64,000 bases of DNA from Symbiotaphrina buchneri (taxonomy: Eukaryota > Ascomycota > Symbiotaphrinales > Symbiotaphrinaceae), in contig BCIG01000024.1 in the NCBI GenBank assembly GCA_001599915.1, positions 456,402 to 520,401 on the forward strand. Reading direction: 5' to 3'. How positions within the stretch are numbered: position 1 is the stretch's first letter; every line of letters begins with the position of its first letter. The notes under the pieces were generated by a model. The model did no database searches and was not told the DNA's origin. It worked only from the letters and a program-made list of their open reading frames with translations. The position numbers and the translations under genes were made by a program. This document shows, piece by piece, positions 55,566-64,000 of this stretch.

Positions 55566-58500
55566 AGTTTGCCCTGTTTCGCTTCATCCAAAACATGCTC
55601 AGAGACCACGGCAAGCATAGTCCTTTGGAGACTTGAGCCAGCCACATCTCTTCTACTTGCAGCATACCTCAGACGGTGTATCGTTGTTCATGTTTCCCGG
55701 CGCGGTCGCTCGCCGCTTTGGCAGAAATGCCCTCAGCTGGCCCCCTCCGTCAGTCCCAGCCCTGCTGTTGTCCGCATCTCTTGGCCGGTGTACTGCGTCG
55801 AAGCCAAAGTCCCTCTCATGATGCGCTAGTAGCAAGGATTACCCCGGGTGATGACTTCGTGAATGGCTCCGCTATTGGTCCTGTCTTCTCTGGCCCATTC
55901 CGGCTGGTCGGTGGTCCTGTGGCTGCACCGCCCCAACGGCAGCTACAAAAATTCGCTGGACATGACATGGGAGTGGGAATGGGACGAGGATAATTGTCGG
56001 GAATTGAGCTGGACAGAAGAGCAGTGTCGGAATGAGCGATGGTGGAGAAGTCCATAATTGGGGGAGATTGAAGGAGACCGTGTCCGTCGCTAACACGATG
56101 GCCACTTATGAGAGTGATGAGTTCTGTCCGTTTCGTGTATCGGTGAAGCTCCTTGCGGCAGCAATCCAATGAAGAACAGCTCATTCGTGCCTGTAGCAAC
56201 CACCAGGTTGTTGCACGAAAGACGAGAATGTGCTACCACCGGTTCCGGGTTGCTGGTTCATCGAGATATGGCGTCTTAAGACAACAAGAAGAACGAGCCG
56301 CTTTGACGGTGATGAACGACTCAGTGCACCTGCTCCTGCCACAAGCTCAAAAGCAACGGTGACGGTACGAAAGAGGAAGGCCCTGACGACATTCTTCGCC
56401 GCGGCGGCTAAAACCGAAGAGAAGGTCGCAGACACCGATGTCAAGGCCGACTAACGCGAGAGCGAAGAACATGGCCATGTAAGCCATATCATAGTTCAAA
56501 CCCACCATCAGGGGCGCGAGGAGCTTTCCGACTCCTCAAGATGGCTAGGAAATCCTCTAAACCAAAGTACAACGTCTCGCCGGTGCATGGCCAAATAATC
56601 CAACCTCTCAAGGAGCCTCTAACTGCTAAGTGTTGGACATGGTTATAGCGGGAATAAGCTCTGTCAATCCAATGTCGGTCTCAGCTCTTATTAACAGCGA
56701 TCTCGCAACACCGGAACGCGGTACTGAGCAATCGGCGGAGAACAAAAGCCTACGACGAGACTCTGTGGTTCTGAAGCTCAGCGGTCTACGGCCTGAAGCA
56801 GGCAATGAGCTCAAGCATCCTGATTAGCCGCTATATGGGAGAGATGGTAATCGAACGAGGAGGCGTACGAGGAGTGTCTGGGAAGGGGTTGGGACCATGC
56901 ACAGTTTCGAGATGAGAGCTGGTGGAGGAGCCCATAATGGAGAAAGAAGAAATGTGATGGTGGCCCTGTGGCGTGCTCACTCGGAGCATTTTCTTTCTTC
57001 TTTTCTCTTGCGCTTTTGTGTCACTGGTTGCTGGAATGAAACAGCGAAACCGGGATATTGTTTTGGGCGGACGCATGCAGTTCGGTGCTGGCGATGGTGC
57101 TTTGCGGTGTGTATCCCCTCATCTTGATGCCACCTGTGGTCTAGTTATATCGCTACTGACCCTGCCATTAGTATACGAACACTAAAGTCAAGGACGAGGA
57201 GGAGTTCCCCTAGACTTGCTGGCTATGAGTGACATTTGCTTTCTGGCCATCACTCTTTGATTGGGTGTGGACCACGGTTCGGAATTTTCATGAGAAGAGA
57301 TGTTCTCAAAGTCGATCCAACTCGCTCTGTTACACTTGGTGTGCCTCTCTTTTGACACTTTTTTGCGTCCGACTATTGGGAAACAACAAGCTACGGTGGT
57401 CCTGATGAGCTTGCTTACTGAACAGCAAATCTGCCAGCCAAAGAGCCTAGGCATCATATTTGAAGCGGCCACGTCTTGTACTGCATTGCTTATCAGCCCG
57501 GAATGATCATGGCAAACCTCAACAGACTCAAGGCCGTTAGGGTGCCGTGCCCGCGGGACGTTCTCTGATGTAACTGTGTGGTCCTATATAGTGTTTATTT
57601 GACTAGTCTGCCCGAAATAAAACTTTATTCTCATTGCTATGTCCACCTTGAAGAATGTCATTTGCAAGGCACCAGCTGGTATGATTCTAAAACCGGGTTA
57701 CACTGCTCCGTAGACGACGCCGCTCCTTCGTATTTGTTCTGGATTGAAGTGGACAAGTCTCGGGAGAAGTTCGTGCCGTCGGTCTCCATCAGGCCCAAGA
57801 AGGCGGCTTTCTGCTCCTGCGTGCGGCCAGCTGCTTTTTAACCTGCTGTTGTCGATGTGGCAGATTGATGATGACGTCCAGTTTCAAGGCACCGCATGCC
57901 ATTGAAGGAAGGCAAGGATTAACTGTTCGGGAAGCTGACTCTTAGCAGGGCCAATAATGTAGCCATCCTCGGATGTGAGCTCGAAGGCTTCTCACAGAAT
58001 GAGAAGGAGGGAGCATAACAAATAATAATACAGGTGATAGGGGAATGATCCAGGGCGGTAAGAAGCAGTAAGGAAGCAGAAGACCGATGAGTCAATAGGA
58101 CACCTAGACATCTCCCTGGTAATCCCATTAGCAAGCTTCACTTCACTTATAAGCCAATTTTCCTAGAAGAGGTCAGTTTGCGTGGCAAGGGTCGCTTCTT
58201 GTGTCTCGTGCCATAACAAAGCTGCCGCTTACCTGCTTCTCTTCCCTTCTCCTTCCGCTCCCACAGTCGTATGCTCCTGCCTTTTCTCCACAGTAAGGTT
58301 ATCACTCAACCCTCGTTCAAGACGCTTGGCAGTCACCGGACACGCAAGAAAGCTCAGCGCCATAGAAGGACAGAATGGAAGGGACCAGTGCGCGAAACAT
58401 CTTCTGCAGCGGACATTACTGTCAGCCAGACCGAAGAAGACCACGGAGGGGGCGCCGACGACGCAGGTTCCATCCAACCCGAACCCGACCCAGGAGACAT

Positions 58501-58999
58501 ACAGGCCTTTTATTCGAAAACACCTCAACGTTTGTCTCTCTGTAGTCGGCAAAAGAATTGGGACCCAATAGTGTCCCATGGTGACACGGGCCAGTCTCCT
58601 CATCTTGTGTCACTTCAAGTACCGCCTTATGGAGGCCAGAAGGCCGCTGAGTTTCTGGTCTCACAAGTTCTGGCAAGCTCCTCTGCAAGCCTAATTTCCG
58701 GCATGCGGGTTGTGCCTGCTACAACATCTGACTGAACACGGACTAGTTTAAGCACAGAGGATGAGCGGGCAAACCGTGAAACGGAAGACCGAGAATGATA
58801 TGGATCACCCGACTTTTTGATTCCCTTACTGAGGACTACGCTACATTCGTTCAGACTCCCAAAAGTCGATGGTACGAACATGCTAATCCTGACTTTTTGA
58901 CCCTCTACTGATACTCTCACCTGGAACAAGAACGGCTACGGAGCTGACGCGGTGGTACAGCCGTCAGTTGCCATGAACATGGCCTTGCGCTGTAACGCC
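55566..58999. other. Accessory DNA with no firm gene
   Basis: Scattered frames include MTWEWEWDEDNCRELSWTEE (about 55.97 kb) and KATVTVRKRKALTTFFAAAA (about 56.37 kb). About 56537-56630 is a copy of 48577-48670. Nothing else is supportable. Confidence 0.35.
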
Positions 59000-59000
59000 T

Positions 59001-59482
59001 TAGTAGCTATGCTGCAAGAACGGTGTTTTGCCGCGTGTCACTCCGACTACAATTAGTCCCCTCGCAGCGCCGTACTTTCCGGGTCTACAGCAGAGGGATG
59101 CCAACACGCAGATGATCATGGCCAGTCCCACTATTGGCATCAACAAGGCTACCCCGATCAAGGCTCCCCTTGCTACCGAACCTGCAAATGTGGACTCAAC
59201 ATGTTCAACTTGGACTTATCTTTCCTGTATATGCAAATTTGGACTCACCACAGCGGGCTCGCTGCAACGCCTTAGTAGCTATGCTGCAAGAACGGGGTTT
59301 TGCCGCGTGTCACTCCGACTAGAATTAGTCCCCTCGCAGCGCCGTACTTTCCGGGTCTACAGCAGAGGGATGCCAACACGCAGATGATCATGGCCAGTCC
59401 CACTATTGACATCAACAGGCTATCCCGATCAAGGCTCCCCTTGCTACCGAGCCTGCAAATGTGGACTCACGACAGCGGGCTC
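59001..59482 (+). repeat. Dispersed module R2, copies b and c in tandem (period 272 bp)
   Basis: Copies 59001-59200 and 59273-59482 match each other and 45534-45736. In copy b the frame RVTPTTISPLAAPYFPGLQQ, RDANTQMIMASPTIGINKAT, PIKAPLATEPANVDS is open throughout. Copy c loses one base near ATTGACATCAACAGG and shifts frame. Confidence 0.88.
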
Positions 59483-59649
59483 CCCATCAAGAAACTCCTT
59501 CCAAGCCTTTGGTAAACGATGGTCGCTACCTCGACCAACTCGTCATTTCCCATCCTGTTACTCTGAGAATATCTCCTGGAAGGCAGATCATACAAGAATG
59601 TCCTTCTCAGACCCGAGAAAGCACACGAACACTGTGAGCTCCCGACAGC

Positions 59650-60133
59650 CAAATAGACTCTATTACCATCCTACGATGGATTGGCGTCCGACTGCAGGGG
59701 GGGGATAAAGAGAACCAGCCAGACGGTCAGCTCCACGTACCAGAAGGGTTGGATCAAAGCTTACTGGATTCAGACTTCGAAGATTTGGAACAAGGCGGAG
59801 AGGGAACGGAAACGCCGAAGAAGAAAAAATCACGCAAGAACAAAAAAAATCAGGATATGTACGTCTGCACTCCCATCGGTTCTAAGCAGAAGAGGCCTAA
59901 CATCTAGAATAGTTGTCCGTCTCGAGAAGCTTGCATCTGAAGTTGCGGAGATGGTCCTAAGGGACGAAGAAGGGGATAATGGACCCGCAGGGAAGGTGCC
60001 GTCCGGCAATACCAAGCCGGCAGTGGCCTCCTGGGTGAATCTTTTGTCGCCTGAGGTACAGGAAAAATGGAGGTCTAAATCCGTCGTCTCCAACACTACT
60101 CATGTCGCATCCAGGATGCAGTTCATGACATAG
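59650..60133 (+). other. Coding-like stretch with Lys-rich segment, unknown
   Basis: One frame reads GDKENQPDGQLHVPEGLDQS, LLDSDFEDLEQGGEGTETP, KKKKSRKNKKNQDMYVCTP, IGSKQKRPNI and stops near 59908. A shifted frame continues RLEKLASEVAEMVLRDEEG and ASWVNLLSPEVQEKWRSKS to 60133. This suggests one nuclear-type protein split by an intron or frameshift around 59870-59930. No known family. Confidence 0.35.
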
Positions 60134-60379
60134 AGGAATGTTCCAGTGTGAACCATCTCGTCGACACGATGAACCCTGCCTTGGATAGGCAATATGCCTA
60201 CAATCTGACGAACTTGGTGGCCTAGAGATATCTTCCGAAGCCGAAATATAAAGTCGAGTTCAGACAACATGAAGGTACCATGGACTCCAAGCGGATTGTT
60301 AACTGGGTCACCGTGTGCTTGCATGTGATGAAGTATGCATACACCGTCGCAGAAGAAGAACATCTGGCAATGATGAGTT

Positions 60380-60560
60380 CGGAGGAGGGATCATGCTGGA
60401 ATTTGCAACAACTCTTCTCCTTGCTCGGCTTGGGGAGCCTATAGGAGGAGTACTATAAGTTCCATACATGGGACAGACCTCCTTCTTCGTTCAAGATGGT
60501 TGAGAGCGATGGAGAGGGTGGAAATGGGCGGGTTAGCCGCAACGTTCAGATGTTCCAAAG
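60380..60560 (+). repeat. Dispersed repeat R3, copy b
   Basis: Matches 46530-46720 over about 180 bp with scattered substitutions. The encoded GGGIMLEFATTLLLARLGEP is followed by a stop at the same place as in copy a. Confidence 0.85.
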
Positions 60561-60826
60561 GTCATTGCTGACTGTGGGCCGGCATATCATAATCGGTCCT
60601 TTTCAAGACCACAGTCAGAGGGTCCGAAAGGCTTGCCTGAGGCAGTGGAGCGAGGTGAAAGAGGATTGTTGGTGACGGTTTTGGGGGCTCAATTGGTCAT
60701 TCGGAGACCATGTCATAGGCAGATTGGCAGAAGTTTCATGACAGTGGAAGGCAGAATAGACATAAGGCAATGATGAAAAGGTGTAAATAATTTTCTGACG
60801 ACCATACTGGTGTGCTAGCCGTGGCC

Positions 60827-60874
60827 TTAGAAGTGACTTTAGAAGTGACCTTAGAAGTGCCCTTAGAAGTGCCC
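60827..60874 (+). repeat. 12-bp tandem repeat, four units
   Basis: Four consecutive units of TTAGAAGTGxCy. In frame they would encode LEVT, LEVT, LEVP, LEVP. They sit in otherwise unassigned DNA just upstream of a small gene candidate. Confidence 0.9.
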
Positions 60875-61217
60875 TGGTTGGTAGACCACATTTCTGATAC
60901 CTTCACTTCTAGTCAACGCTTCTACTGTCCACCCACCATCCACGTCCACATCCATATCCACAACCACTTCAATGCATTTCTCACGTTCTGGTCTACTATT
61001 ACACTAACCAGAATTCAAGAACGTAAGCCATTTCGATCTTTCGGATCGTGGATTCTCTCTTTGACACTTCTGGTTGAAGGCCACAACACGCGTCTGAGAA
61101 ACTCCACTGCTCCCACGTTGCCTACCTCATGAACACTGCCACACAAGCTATGGTAAGCCTTCTTGCTTACGTCATCAGACACCCTCTTATAACACCTACA
61201 CGCTGCTTATCCAAAAC

Positions 61218-61694
61218 ATGGCGTTCAGTTCTGGGTTTGTGGTTGTGATCATTGATGCTATGGGCAACCTCATCCTTCGCGTGCAAGGCGAACAGGGACA
61301 TTGTCTCTTGTCTCAAGACAAGTATGACCAGCTCCTAGAGCGTACTGGTATGCTCGTCCAATACGTTTATCTCTATCTTACTTTTGTTGACACATCTTAG
61401 GGAGGCGGTGGCTCAGCGATTCCTAAAGCAGTATGTCCGTCAGACTGCTTCTGGAGCCACCCCTCCCAGAGGCTCCAGCTAGGCACGGTTATGTGCGCAA
61501 CGCAGCCTCCGGTATCTCGTGCCGCAAATCCGACGCCTCTGCTTCCTACAAGAAGCTTAGAGCAAGAACTTGATTCGCAATACAATAATTTCATGTTTCG
61601 TCTCGGAGAACTTGCGTGGTTCAACACGTGGGCAGGCGTGGGGCCTGGGCGTACGGCGGACAAAGCGAGGTCGTTGAGGATGGTCATTGGCTAG
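61218..61694 (+). CDS. Small two-exon hypothetical protein
   Basis: Proposed model: join(61218..61347, 61405..61694), 139 aa. Exon 1 is MAFSSGFVVVIIDAMGNLIL, RVQGEQGHCLLSQDKYDQLL, ERT. Exon 2 includes TPLLPTRSLEQELDSQYNNF and MFRLGELAWFNTWAGVGPGR. The donor is GTATGC. The acceptor is either TTAGGGAG (used here, giving the long exon) or CTTAG four bases earlier, which soon meets a stop. The length and lack of known motifs keep confidence low. Confidence 0.35.
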
Positions 61695-62090
61695 AAGACT
61701 GCCACACCAATAATATGTCCGTCCAACGCGGTGGAGGATACGAGTCCGTGAAAGAAACGGCACATTGAGAGAGTCTTTACGATATCAATACTTGAACAGG
61801 ATGATTGCGCGGATACTCTTGGCAGGTGAGCACCACTTGAAAACCTTTTGCATGATGCACTCAGCTAAGATGTCAGAGGCACAGTCAACGCTATATCCTA
61901 GAAGGTTTGAGGGGTCAGCAGATATACAACCATTCGAGGGACTGCGGGACGAGAACTGGAGAGCATGCAGTCTACCTTGAGCGTTGCTGCTCCTGCTGTT
62001 GTCGGTAATGCGTCAACCTGGAGGGAGAAGGACCCAATTCGGGACGATGAACCGATGCTTGCTTCTGAAACTCCATAACCAAAGCGACCT

Positions 62091-62891
62091 ATGAGTCTGG
62101 TGACAGCGCCTCGACGCCTACCCTCCATTACTTTGGGTTTCTGTCAAGGGGCTTGGTCGTCGATCTCACTCCGGATTCCCAAAGGTTGGAGTCAGAGTAC
62201 CTCGGATGAGTCTGTGAAGTTGATCCCGCGGGCAAATGGGTCTGGTGATAGCGCGACGACGCCTACCCTCCATTGCTTTGGGTTCTGTCAAGGGGCTTGG
62301 TCGTCGATCTCACTCTGGATTCCCAAAGGTTGGAGTCAGAGTGACTCGGAAGAGTCGGTGAAATTGATCCCGCGGGCGAATGGTGTGGAAGGGAGCCGAG
62401 TGGTGAATATGGATACTTCTCATTTCGCCGTCGCGTCATTCCCTTCCTCGGAAACATTGACCCAGATTGGTCGGTCGGCAAGAAGCGGAAGAGACTCGCA
62501 AACGTCGAAGGCAGGAAGAGGAAATCGGAGTGTCTTTAACGACTCCGACAATCGTGTGACTCCGGCTCGGATCAGTCCCCACGCTGCGCCGTACTGCCTG
62601 GGTCTTCAGCAGAGAGACGCCAACGCTCAGATGACCACGACCAGTCCCACTATTGGCGTCAACAAGGCTATCCTTGTCTGTTGGTCATGTTGCAAAGGGA
62701 ATTGCACGCTGTGTCACATTTTGCACGGTCGAACGCTACAAGGTATTGAGATGCTCTGCATCATCGCCTATTCTGACGAATTCGACGAGGACGCAGAGAA
62801 GAAAGCAGACGACTTGATTCCGCATCGTCGCGTACTCCGAACTTGCAAACCTGGGACGGCATGCTACACTACGCGCCATCATCGTCGATGA
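62091..62891 (+). CDS. Hypothetical protein with 48-residue tandem repeat and R2-like module
   Basis: Open frame of 266 codons starting at ATG 62091. It holds two repeats (GFCQGAWSSISLRIPKGW, SQSTSDESVKLIPRANG; then GFCQGAWSSISLWIPKGW, SQSDSEESVKLIPRANG). After SSETLTQIGRSARSGRDSQT comes the R2 module (NRVTPARISPHAAPYCLGLQ, QRDANAQMTTTSPTIGVNKA). A Cys/His cluster (CWSCCKGNCTLCHILHG) and a short acidic end complete it. This is the only R2 copy embedded in a long open frame, so it may show what the parent protein looked like. No family is recognised. Confidence 0.4.
   Translation: MSLVTAPRRLPSITLGFCQGAWSSISLRIPKGWSQSTSDESVKLIPRANGSGDSATTPTLHCFGFCQGAWSSISLWIPKGWSQSDSEESVKLIPRANGVEGSRVVNMDTSHFAVASFPSSETLTQIGRSARSGRDSQTSKAGRGNRSVFNDSDNRVTPARISPHAAPYCLGLQQRDANAQMTTTSPTIGVNKAILVCWSCCKGNCTLCHILHGRTLQGIEMLCIIAYSDEFDEDAEKKADDLIPHRRVLRTCKPGTACYTTRHHRR
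62096..62384 (+). repeat. Two-copy tandem repeat, period 145 bp
   Basis: Copies start at 62096 and 62241 (TCTGGTGAxAGCGC). Copy 1 has one extra T in GGGTTTCTGTC relative to copy 2, changing the frame at the start of the first repeat only. Confidence 0.88.
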
Positions 62892-63497
62892 TGACGCAGA
62901 AAAAAAACGGGGATGGCCTAGTTCCTTCATTCGCCGAAGTTGAAGCGGGTTGAGATAGTAAGGGAGATGGGGGAGCTGTTGCTAAGGCCGGGTCAGCAGG
63001 GGATACGCAGATAAGCAAAAGAAACAGGGTTTTAGCTTAGAGGCGGGGTTGGTCTTTCATCATACGTGGTATCGAGCACTTGGGACAGATTGGTATGGCT
63101 GGTTACTTCTCGATATATTGATTGTACGCTAGCAAGTAATTCGATCCCTCTTCCTTGTCACGACGGTATAGTGGTTGTTGTCACATTAAGCGCTGCTGGG
63201 AAACAGCCCACTTTGAAACGCCGTTCGAAGACTTACAGATTACAAGTAACGAAGAAGACCCTGACACACGCAATATTTATATTATACTAGCTAGATATAG
63301 ATGTCGGACACCAACCCGCGCGGTAGGCTTCCAAATCGATGAGATACCTATTCACAGATAATGGCTGACGAAATGCCCAATATAAGGTGTCTCAACCGAC
63401 GCAACATCACGATCTCCGCCTCGAGCTGCCTTTTCAGGACCCTCCATTACCCCAGCGAAGTTACTGGCCGCCCACCAGATGCAGAGACGCTTAGTGT
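62892..63497. other. No gene seen
   Basis: Three-prime region of the gene at the right edge (minus strand). Only short frames are present. Confidence 0.4.
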
Positions 63498-64000
63498 TCA
63501 GATGAGCGTCATCATTAGTAGACAAGGCTCATTTGACCCGAGATGTCTAAATATGGGGATCATGCCGTCCTTTGCAGTCCGAAGGGTAATGAGAGCATTG
63601 ATCTGGACGGTCTTCCTGGCCAGCTCCTCCACTAGGCTAGCAATCTCCTCGTCTTTCGACCTGATCCTTTCGGCATGGGACTTGATAACGGCTCCTGGAG
63701 CAGCGTTACTCCGGATCTGATCTTCCATATGCTTCTCCGCATGCCTTATCACGTCCTGGCTTTTCAGGGCGTGGAATTGCGTCTCCGCGGTGCGAATAAT
63801 ACTGGAACCCAGGCTGACCGCGGCCTCGTCGAGCTTTTGTTCCCTGAGATGAGCTCCTCAACGCGTTTCTCCAAGCCCAGGACCTTCTCCGCCTGCTGCC
63901 CGTATTAGAAGGAGCATGACGGGGTCCGGGTTTGGCGGCAGAATCGACGGCCTCGCCGGCGGGGAGCCAATGGGCGGGCCGGACGCGAAGGCGGTGGCCG
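63498..64000 (-). CDS. 3' part of a coiled-coil protein (cut by right edge)
   Basis: On the minus strand, the frame ending at 63498 reads REQKLDEAAVSLGSSIIRTA, ETQFHALKSQDVIRHAEK, HMEDQIRSNAAPGAVIKSHA, ERIRSKDEEIASLVEELARK, TVQINALITLRTAKDGM. This is a clear heptad-rich coil. Upstream, QQAEKVLGLEKRVEELI is also coil-like but one frame away, so there is an intron boundary, a frameshift or a sequencing indel near 63845-63860. The last 100 bases are very G/C-rich (GSPPARPSILPPNP). The beginning lies outside the window, and the family is unknown. Confidence 0.5.

Noticed and set aside
36667-64000. Active transposon or CRISPR array
   Set aside because: No reverse transcriptase, integrase, transposase or helicase motifs, no terminal repeats, and the repeats are not evenly spaced short direct repeats.

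Overview
The window is nuclear DNA of a filamentous ascomycete (Pezizomycotina). The evidence is the gene content (CCH1, a DUF3824-type protein, a DUF3716-like module, BTB, F-box and 2EXR-like proteins) and many spliceosomal introns of about 45-90 nt with GT...AG ends and CTRAC-like branch sites. There are no operons or Shine-Dalgarno sites. The class (Sordariomycetes, Eurotiomycetes or another) cannot be fixed from the sequence alone. All exon models below were built by hand from reading frame, splice signals and recalled family similarity.

Left part, 1-36.7 kb: ordinary, well-kept genes, most on the minus strand. In order they are the 5' two thirds of CCH1 (calcium channel, cut by the left edge), a UBTD1/DC-UbP-like ubiquitin-domain protein, a Meu6-like PH-domain protein, a Vsb1/YGR125W-like SulP transporter with STAS and cyclic-nucleotide-binding domains, the GINS subunit PSF1, an HMG-box regulator of the Ste11/FMF-1/PaHMG5 kind, and a PHD-finger chromatin protein. 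The last of these is divergent from a PUF6-like pumilio protein. Then come a conserved fungal coiled-coil protein, a two-exon DUF3824-like protein and a small multipass membrane protein on the plus strand. These genes serve unrelated housekeeping, signalling and developmental roles and form no pathway. Intergenic gaps repeatedly hold short clusters of AAGGTA/TACCTT motifs.

Right part, 36.7-64 kb: an accessory landscape. It has three intact BTB/POZ-like genes (42.0, 43.1 and 52.6 kb), a short F-box-like gene, and many broken or partial coding pieces: RING-type copies (38.2-39.6 kb), a scrap of PacC-type C2H2 zinc finger (40.6 kb), DUF3716-like modules (37.9, 48.5 and 49.7 kb), a BEM46-like hydrolase N-terminus (48.7 kb) and a 2EXR-like piece (49.3 kb). 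Between them lie dispersed and tandem repeats that themselves look coding. No reverse transcriptase, transposase, terminal repeat, tRNA or rRNA was recognised. The right edge holds the 3' part of a coiled-coil gene.

The most striking single observation is an exact 62-bp tandem duplication inside the PUF6-like gene. It breaks the reading frame at DNA level. Each copy contains AGGT, so splicing from the first copy's GT to the second copy's AG would remove exactly 62 nt and restore the frame. This would be a candidate newly born intron.
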